From: a virus
DNA: 63,042 bases
IMG/VR virus record: IMGVR_UViG_3300043410_000495
Span: 1 to 63,042 of that record
Strand: one strand, 5' to 3'
A program made the translations under genes and the position numbers. Positions 18,201 to 28,600 of the stretch are shown here, piece by piece (positions within the stretch are counted from its first letter, which is position 1; every line of letters starts with the position of its first letter). Below the pieces are notes generated by a model. The model searched no databases. It saw nothing but the letters and a program-made list of their open reading frames with translations, and had not been told where the DNA came from.

Positions 18201-21200
18201 AATGTAACAACACTATACGCTCAAAACTTTAGTACTGGTAACGCTATTATTAGTGGTGGTAACATCAATTTGTTTACTGGCAACTATCCTCCATTATCAA
18301 CACAGGGATATATAACAGCAGACAAAGTTCAAGGTGTTGACGGATTATTTGGAAATATATTAATAGTAGGTAACATAGCTGCTTCTGGAACTGGATATAT
18401 TTTAGGGCTTACTAATTTCCAAAGTAACATTGTTAATACTGCAAATATTTTTGCAACCTTTGGTAATATTAATGGTACTACTATAGGATTAACAAATCCA
18501 CAAGATGCATCATTTGTAAATGCAAATGTTACAAATGTATTGACTGCTCTGACTGGTAATATTAATAATATTAATACTACTACGGCAAATGTAATTAATG
18601 AACAAGTAACTACTCTTGTAGCTACCAATTTCAGTTCAGGTAATGTAGTTATTACTGGCGGATACATTCAATCAGTTGCAAATGTTTATGCTACAACTGG
18701 ACAAATTGCTAACTTTAGCACTGCTAATGCATTAGTAACTGGTGGTGTTTTAAACAATATTAATGTTCAAGCAAATAACTTTAGTACTGCTAATGCATTA
18801 GTAACTGGTGGCGTTCTAAACAATATTGATGTTCAAGCAAATAACTTTAGCACTGCTAATGCAGTTATCACTGGTGGTTATATTAATAACCTTGCTAACT
18901 TAACTGCAACTACAGGACAATTTACTAACTTTAGTACAGGCAATGCATGGATTTCTGGAGGCAATGTTACATTAACAAATGCATATGTAACTACATCTCA
19001 GATTACCAACTTTAGTACAGGCAATGCAGTTATCACTGGTGGTTATATTAATAACCTTGCTAACTTAACTGCAACTACAGGACAGTTTACAAATTTAAGC
19101 ACTGCCAATGCATTAGTAACTGGCGGTGTCCTTAACAATGTTAATATCCAAGCAAATAATATTAGCACAAGTAATGCATATGTAACTAATGGTACACTAA
19201 ACAGTGTGATTATTGGTAATGCAACTCCTGGCTATGGTAAATTTACACAACTATTGGCAACAACAAGTGTAGACTTAAGTCCTACATTGGGCGCTGCAAC
19301 AGTTACAATTAATCCATTAAGCATTGGTTCTATTGATAACATGAACATTGGTGCCAGTTATCAAGGTAATGCTTATGTAACTAACTTCAGAACAACTCAA
19401 AGTTTGTGGGCATCCACTGTTGGTACTGTGTTTATTCGTGCAGGTACAGCAAGTGGTAGTAGCATTAATAATATCGTAATTGGTTCTACTGATCCTGCTG
19501 CTGGTACGTTTACTAATTTAAATTCACAAACTGAAACTACAATTACTCTTAATGCAGGTGCTGGTAATGTAACTGGTGCATTGTATGCTGGAAGTATTAA
19601 TACAGCAAATGCAGTAATCTCTGGTGGTTATATCACTGGAATGTCTAATATTACTGCAACCACTGGTAATGTAAGCAGTTGGTATGCAACTAATCTAAAT
19701 GCAACTAATGCAAATATTACTGGTGCACTTGCCCTATCTAGCTTAAACACAGCAAATGCAGTAATCTCTGGTGGTTATATTACTGGGCTTGCAAATGCAA
19801 ACGCTATTGTTGGTACATTTACTACCCTTAACACTAGTTCGGCAAATATTTCTGGTTCTGCAACAATTACTGGCAATATTGTTATATCCAGCGGTACTAC
19901 AAATCCAATTGGAAGTTATACAGATGGCGCACTTGTATTAACTGGCGAAGGTGGCGCAGCCATTGGTGGTAATGTAACCGTTAAAGGTGGTATGCTGATT
20001 AATCACAGCCAATCTGATGCGGCAGGACACAATGTTATTGTACAAGGTGTAAATGATAGTACATTGCTATATGTACATCCAAATGCAACTTATGATCAAG
20101 TTGCCGTTGGTGGCAATATGGCTGGCTCTACATTAACTGATGGTGCCAAACTTGCAATATATAGTACAGATGCATTCTTACTACCAGTTGGTTCTAGCTC
20201 TCAACGTCCAAGTGGACAAGGATTTACTGATGTTCAGGGTATGATCCGATATAGTACTACAACTAATCAAATAGAATACTACAATGGTACATCATGGTCA
20301 GGAACTGGTTCGCAATTAACATTAATTTCTGATGCACAATATTCATTAAGTACTGGTGATATTCGTGGTAACGTTGATGGAGTTAATGATACATTTGTAC
20401 TTCCTTCATCTAGTACAACAAATTCTTCAATTGTAAGCATTAACGGTGTATTACAATTACCGGGTATTGCATACAATGTATTCAGCGGAAATACATCAAT
20501 AGTATTCACTGAAGCACCAGCAATTGGTGATGCAATTGATGTTAGAATTCTTTCTACTACCACAACTGTTGACAGTATTAGCAGTCAAAATGGATTTAAT
20601 TACTTCCAAGCAAATAATACTTCATTAAGTTTCTTCACAGGCAATGTATTAACAGGATCGCTTGAAAATTGGAGAATTGATACAAATGGCGATTTCTATC
20701 CAGTTACAACATCTAACATTGGTGCATCAAATCATCGTGTTGACTACCTATTTGCAAGCAACATTGATATTAGCGGTGGAACGTTAACAGGCGTAAGTCT
20801 TGGTGGTGGTTCACTAGATAATACTGTTATTGGTGGAAATATTGCCGCATTGGGTGGATTTACTACATTGTATTCATCTACTGCATTTCAAGCAAATGGT
20901 TCTGTTTTAATTAGTAGTGGAAATATTCAAGTTGACAGCCCTGCTGGTAAATTTATTGCGCCAAGCACTACCGGGTCCGTTGCTAGTTTTGATAAAACAG
21001 TTGATCGTGGTGGAGAATTTTTGGTTTCATTGAGTAAAACAGATAATACTGAATTCCAAATGGCTAAAGTCGTTATTGTACATGATGGATCAACGCCACA
21101 CATAGAAGCATATGGAGTTACTTTCACAGGTTCCGCCAACTTGGCAACATTTAGCGCAAACATTTCTGGTAGTACAGTATGGTTAAATGCAAGTAGTGCG

Positions 21201-21248
21201 GGGGCAAACTTACAGGTTAAAGTCAGTTCTACGCTAATAAAAGTTTAA
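15258..21248 (+). CDS. Giant repetitive tail fibre (1996 residues)
   Basis: The largest gene in the window. The N-terminus (MAVTRIKNNQITDSTITYQK) leads into 'GNLQVSGNATTVNSIDTLIT' and an 'AWIWRESDGAFEG' block. Residues about 430-1560 are long arrays of Thr/Asn/Ala repeats such as TNFSTGNAVITGGYI and ADNFPIGANT, predicted beta. Near 1650 there is an 'RYSTTTNQIEYYNGTSW' module, then 'INGVLQLPG'. The final 60 residues (VVIVHDGSTPHIEAYGVTF...) form a compact C-terminal domain. A long trimeric fibre is likely. Near-identical DNA repeats make it prone to length change by recombination. Confidence 0.85.
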   Translation: MAVTRIKNNQITDSTITYQKIASGTLVGSLFNPNLTLNSNISIVGNLQVSGNATTVNSIDTLITDPLVIFNNGYVGTPSYDVGILVNRNLQSIGNYGGKNAAWIWRESDGAFEGVLTTDTGTTTGAINRSFLANLTIGNITVANALTAERATVTTLNTTTLTASSFVASGNIVAASGVNATNYTTGALVVPGGGGVGITGDLWVQGPSTFAGNINAGNIQLSGNINVPVGGTLSSFGVFYGNAGGIGALYAGTTTYTALPTTVFQMTGNVNSYAQTNFQNLNSGSSATTDYILTADDGTDDSYYGDFGILGSNYNGSLYTSYTNGIGTVGFPNDTYLYAHGSHSAPGIGGNLLIGTSIPNTIIRAFVGGMNVANIVTTTTSSGLIVNAATASTNTTSGALIVSGGAGIAGNLYVGGTLFNAGGALGSFAAINNTPIGNATPSTGAFTTLTSTTETTTNFSTANAVITGGYIKSVANVFASDATIGNVNSTQGNVTTLVATNFSTGNARVTGGYADNFPIGANTASTGNFTTANATAVSAYTGDFTTVNVTTANITTANASTINSVTETVVTLNATTGNVTTLGAGTTTTTNLNTTNGNATTLVATNFSSGNSRITGGYADNFPVGANTAAPGNFTTANATTVSAYTVNSTTVNTTNANATTLVATNFSSGNAVISGGYISALTNAYITTSQITNFSTGNAQITGGKVTGLTGGTGSTTSATTQSLQVSSGGLGVVGDSYINGSLGLTGDVSGVNAKFVVLNATTGNLTNANATTLVATNFSTGNAVISDGYISALANITATNANFATAYATTLNSTSGNLTTLVSTNFSSGNSRITGGYADNFPIGANTKATGAFTTLTSNGLTTFTNATQSDNASTGAVVVTGGVGVGANLNVGGNVTVTGNLTVQGTTTTVNSQTLDVADINITVAKGAASAAAANGAGLTVDGANATITYASSDDSWNFNKKVNLSGINATSANITNGNVTTLYAQNFSTGNAIISGGNINLFTGNYPPLSTQGYITADKVQGVDGLFGNILIVGNIAASGTGYILGLTNFQSNIVNTANIFATFGNINGTTIGLTNPQDASFVNANVTNVLTALTGNINNINTTTANVINEQVTTLVATNFSSGNVVITGGYIQSVANVYATTGQIANFSTANALVTGGVLNNINVQANNFSTANALVTGGVLNNIDVQANNFSTANAVITGGYINNLANLTATTGQFTNFSTGNAWISGGNVTLTNAYVTTSQITNFSTGNAVITGGYINNLANLTATTGQFTNLSTANALVTGGVLNNVNIQANNISTSNAYVTNGTLNSVIIGNATPGYGKFTQLLATTSVDLSPTLGAATVTINPLSIGSIDNMNIGASYQGNAYVTNFRTTQSLWASTVGTVFIRAGTASGSSINNIVIGSTDPAAGTFTNLNSQTETTITLNAGAGNVTGALYAGSINTANAVISGGYITGMSNITATTGNVSSWYATNLNATNANITGALALSSLNTANAVISGGYITGLANANAIVGTFTTLNTSSANISGSATITGNIVISSGTTNPIGSYTDGALVLTGEGGAAIGGNVTVKGGMLINHSQSDAAGHNVIVQGVNDSTLLYVHPNATYDQVAVGGNMAGSTLTDGAKLAIYSTDAFLLPVGSSSQRPSGQGFTDVQGMIRYSTTTNQIEYYNGTSWSGTGSQLTLISDAQYSLSTGDIRGNVDGVNDTFVLPSSSTTNSSIVSINGVLQLPGIAYNVFSGNTSIVFTEAPAIGDAIDVRILSTTTTVDSISSQNGFNYFQANNTSLSFFTGNVLTGSLENWRIDTNGDFYPVTTSNIGASNHRVDYLFASNIDISGGTLTGVSLGGGSLDNTVIGGNIAALGGFTTLYSSTAFQANGSVLISSGNIQVDSPAGKFIAPSTTGSVASFDKTVDRGGEFLVSLSKTDNTEFQMAKVVIVHDGSTPHIEAYGVTFTGSANLATFSANISGSTVWLNASSAGANLQVKVSSTLIKV
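18858..18919 (+). repeat. 62-bp direct repeat, copy 1 (copy 2 at 19023-19084)
   Basis: This stretch is identical to 19023-19084, offset by 165 bases (55 codons), so recombination between the copies would delete exactly 55 residues in frame. It encodes NAVITGGYINNLANLTATTG. Confidence 0.85.
19023..19084 (+). repeat. 62-bp direct repeat, copy 2
   Basis: Identical to 18858-18919; the copies diverge at the next base (a versus g). Confidence 0.85.
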
Positions 21249-21276
21249 AAAATAGCCAACAGGGAGATATGGAACT

Positions 21277-22329
21277 ATGGCAAATAAAAATTTTGTAGTA
21301 CACAATGGGTTACAAGTAGGACCAGTAACAATATTTGGTGGAAATGGTGATGTTATTACTTCTGGTAATCTAACATCTACTGGTTCTGGATCAGTTCAAA
21401 CTGTATCTGTAACCAAATACTTGATGCAATTACCTGCATCATTGGCAGTTGGAACATGGTACAAATTTGGTACATTAACTCTTGCAAGTGGTACTGGTGT
21501 TGGTGAAGCATTAGAAATTGTATTAACTGGTGGTCAAGGTTATGGATCAAGTTCTATTGCCAAAGATGTTTTAGTGGTGCGTTTCCTTAATGGTTCTGGA
21601 ACAAATGTTCAGGGACAATTTTATAGTCTTGGTTACAGACGAGCCATTACTAATGTAAAAATTAAAAGTGTAAATGCAAGTGACACCGATACTTCTTGGG
21701 ATATTTACGGTTTAGTTTCCACTGATGCTGGTAATGGCATAGCAGAAATTAAAGTAAACAACAATGCCACATTCACGTGGTCAATGACTGCAGATAGTGA
21801 TCCGGGTTCTGCATCTAGTACTCTAGTAGTTGCTGAAGAAAAATTAGTAACAGCAAGTGCAAACGTTAACATTGTCAGTGGTAATTTATATGTTGGTGGT
21901 AACATTTATCAAAGTGGTATTCAAGTTAGCACTTCAAGTACAAACAATGGTTGGATAACTCAAACAATTACCGCAAATGGAACAACAGGCCCATTTAATT
22001 TAACAAATACACCTTCTGATATTGATCAGATTGCCGTTTGGTGGGATGGTATATTCCAACCAAAAGCTACATATAGTTTAACAACAAACCAATTAAGTTT
22101 TACAGAAGCTCCACCTTCTGGTTCCACTATTGAAGTGAAAATTCTTGGAGGCACTGGTGCGCAAAGATTAAGTACATTACAAGACATTAATTTTAGCACA
22201 AGTCCAACAGATGGACAATTTTTGAGTTATAACGCATCTACTCAAAAATGGGTTGCAGCGACATCTGCTACTGCATCTAGTGTTACTGATACTGCTGTTA
22301 AGTATGCAATTGTTTTTGGTGGATTGTAA
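21277..22329 (+). CDS. Tail-fibre-type protein ending in IVFGGL
   Basis: A 350-residue protein, MANKNFVVHNGLQVGPVTIF..., the 'F.V.nGL.V' opening common in phage fibre proteins. The middle (residues 45-190) is a globular beta domain with QLPASLAVGTWYKFGTLTL. Residues 225-290 carry the 'DGIFQPKATYSL...FTEAPPSG' module. The C-terminus is TAVKYAIVFGGL, like the VFGG ends of proteins at 11435 and 30337. It lies 28 bases after the giant fibre in the same transcription unit. A distal fibre part or separate short fibre; receptor unknown. Confidence 0.75.
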   Translation: MANKNFVVHNGLQVGPVTIFGGNGDVITSGNLTSTGSGSVQTVSVTKYLMQLPASLAVGTWYKFGTLTLASGTGVGEALEIVLTGGQGYGSSSIAKDVLVVRFLNGSGTNVQGQFYSLGYRRAITNVKIKSVNASDTDTSWDIYGLVSTDAGNGIAEIKVNNNATFTWSMTADSDPGSASSTLVVAEEKLVTASANVNIVSGNLYVGGNIYQSGIQVSTSSTNNGWITQTITANGTTGPFNLTNTPSDIDQIAVWWDGIFQPKATYSLTTNQLSFTEAPPSGSTIEVKILGGTGAQRLSTLQDINFSTSPTDGQFLSYNASTQKWVAATSATASSVTDTAVKYAIVFGGL

Positions 22330-22336
22330 AAAATAC

Positions 22337-22344
22337 AGTAAATA
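22337..22344 (+). promoter_or_regulatory. Late promoter-like AGTAAATA
   Basis: TAAATA core, 34 bases before the ATG at 22371. Confidence 0.45.
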
Positions 22345-22370
22345 TAAAGAAAAATTGAGGAAGATTTAAC

Positions 22371-24956
22371 ATGGCAAAGAAAACGTATACAAGTGGTTAT
22401 ATATTTACTACTGGAACATCTGGTAATACTGCGGTAACACTACCAGATAAAGCAACACCAGAACAAATATTATTAATTATTCACGTTCCAAGTAAAACAA
22501 CGCTGTATTCTTTTAATGATACAACTTTTAATAATGTTGTTTTTAGTAATATTCAGAGAAGTGTAACAGTCACTGGCACTACAACTAATGGCAGTACAGC
22601 ATTAGTTTTTTCTGCACCTAATTATGCAACATTAAAGTATAATACGACTGGCGTTCAACAAGGGTGGCGTGTATCAGGTACTGGTATACCAACTACTGGT
22701 AACGTTGTAGATTATACCGATGGTAGTACTACTATCTACATGGACAGTCCTGCGACTGCATCTGGGTCAGTTTCAATAACATTCACTGATCAAAACTATG
22801 TTGCTAAATTAACTAATATTCCAATTGATACTAGTGCTTATTCTACATCAGATAAGTTGTTAATTATCACAGATAGTAACCCTGCCCCTCTGGTTAGCTT
22901 TAGAGATTTCTTAGTTGATCCAGTAGGTAAGTTACGTATTAGTCAACCACAATCACTGATTGATACCGACTTTGAATATGGTGCACAACCCACTAAATGG
23001 CAGACATTATTACAAACTAATAATTGGTTTGCTAGTTATGGTAAAAATACAGACTCAGCATTAACAGCAAATGTTGCTTCAATTAGTGGTAATGGAACTA
23101 ACTATGTTTCTGTTACAACAACAACTGCGCATGGCATTGCTGATGGACAACCTATTCAAGTTATTGGTACTTCAAGTGCAAATGCCAATGGCGATTTTAT
23201 AGCAAGTAATACTGGGGCAACATCATTTAGATATTATGCTGCTGGAACAGTAACATCAGGTTCAATTTACCAGAATGGTATAGTGGTATATCCAGGCGCT
23301 TTCTTCACCGGTGCTAATATTCCATTTACTGCAGTAAAAGGATTTGGTAATACTACTGTTCAATGTATTAATGCAGCAGAGCATGGGTTACAAGTAAACA
23401 ATACTGTCACATTCATTAATTTTGCAAATGTTAACATGAATGGACCTTGGACTATTGCTACTGTATCAAATACTAAAGCATTTGAATGTACTACATTAGG
23501 CACTACACTAGCAACATCATATACACAGGGACAGGGTAACGTGTATGTTCGTCCTCAAGGAATTGCCTACGCAAAACCATATGATGGTGGTATGTTAATG
23601 ACCACAAATGATACACAACCAAATACTAGTGTAATACGTCAAAGCCGTAAGTATTTCCGCTACCAGTCTGGTAAAGGTATTCAAGTATCTTTTGCTGTTG
23701 CATTTAATAATCCAGCACAGGCATCAAGTAATATTCAAAATCGTGCTGGTGTATTTGATGACCAGAATGGTGCATTCTATGAATGGGATGGATCTACATT
23801 ATGGGCTGTTCGCAGAAACAGTACTAGACAGATTACAGGAACTGTAACAGTAACTAACGGAAGCCAAACAGTTACTGGTTCTGGAACATCATTTACTGGT
23901 GAAGTTGCTGTTGGATCATACGTTGTAATTAAAGGACAAAGTTACAAAGTAATCGCAGTTGCTAGTAATACAAGCATGACTATCATACCTGCTTATAGAG
24001 CAGACCCAAGTATAGGAAGTTTGAGTGGTGTTTATGTAAGTGCAACAACTGATGCACGTATTCCACAAAGTGGGTTTAACCTTGATGTTGCTGATGGCAC
24101 TGGTGATAGTGGATTTAAACTTGATGTTAATAAGATTTTAATGTATTACATAGATTATGCATGGTATGGTGCTGGTACGATTCGTTTTGGTGTGAAAGAT
24201 CAATTCGGTGAAATTAAGTACCTACACAAATTTGTTCATGGTAATAATAAAATAGAAGCATACTTCCGTTCCGGTAATTTACCTGTTCGCTATGAAGTTA
24301 GAAATGGTAATACTGCGCCATCATCGTCCCCTACACTATTCCATTGGGGCACATCAATGATTATGGATGGTATGTTCCAAGATGATCGTGGATATACATT
24401 TGCACGTGCAGGACAATTGAATACAATTAATAATGCAAATCCGTATTGCTTGTTGAATATTCGTTTAGCACCAACTGCAGATTCTGGTATACCAGGAGAA
24501 TATGGAGTTAGAGATTTGACTAATCACATGCAGTTATGGCCATTGGGAGTTGACGTAGCAGCATCCGATACAGTATTGGTTAGCGTTATATTAAATGGAC
24601 AGCTAGGTTCTCCAGCACCAGTTTGGACTAATGTTGGTGGTAATAGCTTAACACAATATGATGATCAGGCTACCATAGTGACTGGTGGTGAAACAGTTTT
24701 CCAAGGCTATACACAGCCAGCACCCGCACGTCAAACAACATATAACTATTTTGGTCAGCCAGTTACAACTGGTACCAGTTATGGTATTACAACACTAGAC
24801 CTTAGTAAAATTAAAGAACTTAATAATGCTATCTTGGGTGGATTTAATACCTATCCAGATGGGCCAGATACATTAAGTGTAGTTGTTACTCCGCTTAATA
24901 CTGGATTAACATACTACGCTAGAGCAACATTACGCTGGCAAGAGAACCAGTCATAA
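22371..24956 (+). CDS. Large structural protein with 'SLIDTDFEYGAQ' domain, copy 1
   Basis: An 861-residue protein paralogous along most of its length to the 1066-residue protein at 46309. Shared landmarks are RISQPQSLIDTDFEYGAQ (about residue 188), RQSRKYFRYQSGKGIQ (about 423), 'FDDQNGAFYEWDGSTLWAVR' (about 460), AWYGAGTIRFG (about 595) and FRSGNLPVRYE. Residues 60-140 hold a beta domain around RVSGTGIPTTGNVV. This domain set is familiar from uncharacterised structural proteins of marine T4-like phages. It probably forms part of the tail fibre or baseplate periphery. It is followed 13 bases later by a YADLAE-type protein, the same gene order as at 46309-50117. Confidence 0.78.
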   Translation: MAKKTYTSGYIFTTGTSGNTAVTLPDKATPEQILLIIHVPSKTTLYSFNDTTFNNVVFSNIQRSVTVTGTTTNGSTALVFSAPNYATLKYNTTGVQQGWRVSGTGIPTTGNVVDYTDGSTTIYMDSPATASGSVSITFTDQNYVAKLTNIPIDTSAYSTSDKLLIITDSNPAPLVSFRDFLVDPVGKLRISQPQSLIDTDFEYGAQPTKWQTLLQTNNWFASYGKNTDSALTANVASISGNGTNYVSVTTTTAHGIADGQPIQVIGTSSANANGDFIASNTGATSFRYYAAGTVTSGSIYQNGIVVYPGAFFTGANIPFTAVKGFGNTTVQCINAAEHGLQVNNTVTFINFANVNMNGPWTIATVSNTKAFECTTLGTTLATSYTQGQGNVYVRPQGIAYAKPYDGGMLMTTNDTQPNTSVIRQSRKYFRYQSGKGIQVSFAVAFNNPAQASSNIQNRAGVFDDQNGAFYEWDGSTLWAVRRNSTRQITGTVTVTNGSQTVTGSGTSFTGEVAVGSYVVIKGQSYKVIAVASNTSMTIIPAYRADPSIGSLSGVYVSATTDARIPQSGFNLDVADGTGDSGFKLDVNKILMYYIDYAWYGAGTIRFGVKDQFGEIKYLHKFVHGNNKIEAYFRSGNLPVRYEVRNGNTAPSSSPTLFHWGTSMIMDGMFQDDRGYTFARAGQLNTINNANPYCLLNIRLAPTADSGIPGEYGVRDLTNHMQLWPLGVDVAASDTVLVSVILNGQLGSPAPVWTNVGGNSLTQYDDQATIVTGGETVFQGYTQPAPARQTTYNYFGQPVTTGTSYGITTLDLSKIKELNNAILGGFNTYPDGPDTLSVVVTPLNTGLTYYARATLRWQENQS

Positions 24957-24968
24957 TAAGGAAAAAAG

Positions 24969-25592
24969 ATGGCATTACAAAGAATTGACACGGTATATGG
25001 TGCGTTAGCGTTAAATGGGAATGTAATACCTACATTTACTACTGCAAATACTTTTATTGGTAATGCAGTAAATCGTGTGGGTAATGTATTTGCAACAGCA
25101 TTCAATGCCAATGCCACTAGTACATTTGCTAATATTATCCCAAATGCAAACGTAACAGCAAATATAGGCAGTTCAACTGCTTGGTTTAACACATTTTTTG
25201 GTGTGTCAACTCAAGCACGTTATGCTGACTTAGCAGAAAATTATCAATCTGATGCACAGTATGAAGCAGGTACAGTATTGGAATTTGGTGGTGTTTCTGA
25301 GGTAACAATTGCAGAAGATGGTACACGCAGAGTTGCTGGAATTGTTTCATCAAACCCAGCATATTTGATGAATGGTGGTTTAACTGGTGAAAATGTAATT
25401 AGCCTAGCACTTATGGGGCGTGTTCCATGTAAAGTTCGTGGGAAAATACGTAAGGGTGATATGTTAGTTAGTGGTGGTGGGGGTTATGCTAGACCAGAAA
25501 ATGCTCCACAAATAGGTTCAGTGGTTGGTAAAGCACTGGAAGATTTTGATGGAGGAGAAGGCATTATTGAAGTAGTTGTTGGAAGACTCTAA
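24969..25592 (+). CDS. YADLAE-type fibre tip/chaperone-like protein, copy 1
   Basis: A 207-residue protein with a short fibre-like N-terminus (MALQRIDTVYGALALNGNVI). A conserved C-terminal beta domain begins at ARYADLAENYQSDAQYEAGT (about residue 79) and runs through VAGIVSSNPAYLMN and GRVPCKVRGKIRKGDMLVS to GIIEVVVGRL. The domain recurs in phage fibre C-termini and resembles the region before autocleavage in 'peptidase G2'-type fibre proteins, but I see no proven cleavage site. Its paralogue is at 49509. It ends the transcription unit. Confidence 0.75.
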   Translation: MALQRIDTVYGALALNGNVIPTFTTANTFIGNAVNRVGNVFATAFNANATSTFANIIPNANVTANIGSSTAWFNTFFGVSTQARYADLAENYQSDAQYEAGTVLEFGGVSEVTIAEDGTRRVAGIVSSNPAYLMNGGLTGENVISLALMGRVPCKVRGKIRKGDMLVSGGGGYARPENAPQIGSVVGKALEDFDGGEGIIEVVVGRL

Positions 25593-25612
25593 CACTTACT
25601 GCATTTTTAGTC

Positions 25613-25643
25613 AAAAGGGGCACTTAGGTGCCCTTTGTTTTTT
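25613..25643 (+). terminator. Rho-independent terminator
   Basis: Stem AAAGGGGCAC-TTAG-GTGCCCTTT with one bulged G, followed by GTTTTTTG. Confidence 0.88.
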
Positions 25644-25645
25644 GC

Positions 25646-25653
25646 GATAAATA
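25646..25653 (+). promoter_or_regulatory. Late promoter GATAAATA
   Basis: Directly after a terminator and 29 bases before the ATG at 25675. Confidence 0.62.
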
Positions 25654-25674
25654 CTAAATGCTGCAGGATAAAAA

Positions 25675-28600
25675 ATGGCGCTAACCAGACCAAAGTTTAC
25701 ACAGATCAATACTACGATTTCTGAAATTACCGATCCAATTTCGGTACTAAATCAGGGGTCAAACTTAGCCAATGTAGACATTGGTCTATTAATGAATCGC
25801 AACAATGGTAGTACCAGTAATGTTGCATTCTACTGGAGCGAGTCTGGTAATACATTTGTTGCTGGTTGGACTAATAATACCGGTGTTTCAAATTCTAATA
25901 TTTCTATTACTGATTATGCTAATTTAAAAGTTAATAATATTTACGGCAATATTGGTGGTGGAAACAGTCAAGCAAATGTATTCATAACTGGTAGTTTAAT
26001 ACCTTCAGCCAATCTTTCTTACGATTTAGGTAGTAATACAAAACGATTTAATACACTTTGGTTATCTGGAACAACGATTAACCTTGGTGGAGAAACAGTC
26101 AAGTTTCAAAATGGTAATTGGGAATTCACCACTGCTGGTGGACCAACTATCTATCTTGGTAATCTTTCATCATTTACTAATTTAACTTCTAGTAACGTTA
26201 CATTTACTGGTGGTTATGCTGATAATTTAAAATTAGGTCCTAATATAGCAGCATCAGCCAATGTAACTACATTAACTGTAAATGACAATACTAATACAAG
26301 TGGTCTTGGAACTGGTGCATTAATAGTTTCCAGTGGTGGTGCAGCAATCCAAAAAGATTTATACGTTGGTGGAAATATTTACGTATCAAATCTTATTAGT
26401 CAAACAAGCAGTATTCTACAAGTTAATGAACCTTTAGTTTATTTAGAAGCTGCAGATGCACCATCATACAATTATGAAATTGGTATATATAGTAATTTTA
26501 TTGGTGGACCACTTAATAATTATCAACACACAGGGATAGTACGAAATCACGCTGATAACTCATGGTATTTCTTTAGTAATATCCCAGAACCAAGTGGTGG
26601 TACTGTAGATTTAGCAAATGTTAATATTATATACGACACAGTTCGTGCTGGTGCTTTAATATTATCAAATTCAACTGTATCAACATCAACATCAACTGGA
26701 GCATTACGTGTAAGTGGTGGGGCTGGGATAGCTGGTGCATTATACATTGGAAACACAGGAGATGTTTCTGCCAATATTGGTGCTTTGTTTAATGGAAACA
26801 TTAGCACAAATGCAAATCTAGGTGCATATCAATCTTGGGCCAATGCAAATCTAGTAACTCAAACAACAAATATCAATGATATAAATGCAAATATTGGTGC
26901 GTATTACACATACGCTAATGCAAATATAGGAACATTGTATCTTGGTAACATTAGCACAAATGCAAACTTAGGTGCATATCAGACATGGGCTAATGCAAAT
27001 ATTTCTGCACAACAAGTAGAAATAAACAACATTGTTTCAACTGCCAATACAAATACTGCAGCATATATTTCTACTTACACTGGTAATGTTAGTGCTGGCA
27101 ATGTTAATGTAACAAGCAATGTTCATACAAGTGGAATATTATCTAATACATATTATGGCACTATCAATATTGGCACTACTGCATTTGATCTTTCAAGATC
27201 AAGTGGAAGTCAAACATTAACTGGTATAAGCATTGATGGTAGTGCTTCCAGTGCATCAACTGCAACTACTGCAACTAATTCTGTAAATTCTGGCATTACA
27301 GCAAATACAAATACTGGTACAGGATATATTACTTTTGTTTCTGCTACAAGTGGCAACAATCCATTATATGCAACTACATCACTGACATTTAATCCAGCAA
27401 CTGGTTTATTAACTCCATATGCAATTAATATTAATGGTGGCACTGCATCTACCTCTACATCAACTGGAGCATTAATAGTTAATGGTGGTGCAGGTGTAAG
27501 TGGTAATGTATATTCTGGTGCTGTTTATACGTCTGGACTCTATTGGGCTGGTAATAACGTATCAATAACTGGACCTGCTGGTGGTGTTAGTGGGTCAATT
27601 ACATACAATAATAGTGGCTCACAAGATGGAACTAACATCATTTATGATAATGTTAGTGGTAACGTAGTATTCACTGATACTACTGACAGTACAAACATAA
27701 CAACTGGAGCAGTTGTTCTTAAAGGTGGTATTGGTATTGCTGGTAATGCATTCGTTGGTAATGTGCTTGCAACTGGATTCTTTTATGCAAATGGAACACC
27801 ATTCTCAAGCAGCAATTATGGCAATGTACAAATGCTTGCTAACTTGGCTGGTACTACTCCAGTTACTGTTGGTGGAAATTTAACAGTTACAGGAAATTTA
27901 TCGGTTGTTGGTAACATTACTTCAGTAAATTATGAATACGTTACTAATACAGAATTTGCAAATGTTATTGTTGCAAATACAATTAATGCAGCAACAATTG
28001 GTAATACTGGCGCAGTATTTACTGGCGCTTCGCTTTCTCTTACTAATGTTGGTGATGTAAGTGCAAACATAGGAACGTTATTCCTTGGTAATACTAGTAC
28101 ACAAGCCAACTTGGGTGCATACCAAATATACGCTAATACTAATGCTGCAACACAAGCAACAAGTATTAACTCAATTAATGCAAACTTAGGCGCATATCAA
28201 ACTTATGCAAATGCCAATGTCGTAGCTATACAAGCTAATTTAGGTGCATATCAAACTTGGGCTAATACTTCAATCACTAGTTTATATACTAGTGCCAATG
28301 CAAATACTGCTGCATATTTAACTACCTATACTGGAAACATTCAAGCTGGAAACGTTACTGTTACTGGAAATGTAAATGTAACTAGCAATGTATTTGCTAA
28401 TGTGCTTTATACAACAAATGGTATTCGTTGGGCAGGTAATAATGTCGCATTTACTAGTGGAGGTGGTGGGGGTGGTACATTTACAGCAAGTAATACAGCA
28501 CCGTCAAGTCCATCAAAAGGTGATCAATGGTATTACATTGCTAGTGACATACTATTTGAATATATTGACGATGGTGATAGTTTACAGTGGGTTGATACAA

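Noticed and set aside
16283-18667. Minus-strand frames rich in Val/Ala/Pro inside the giant fibre gene
   Set aside because: Shadow frames generated by Thr/Asn/Ala repeats on the plus strand; codon pattern and signals belong to the fibre.
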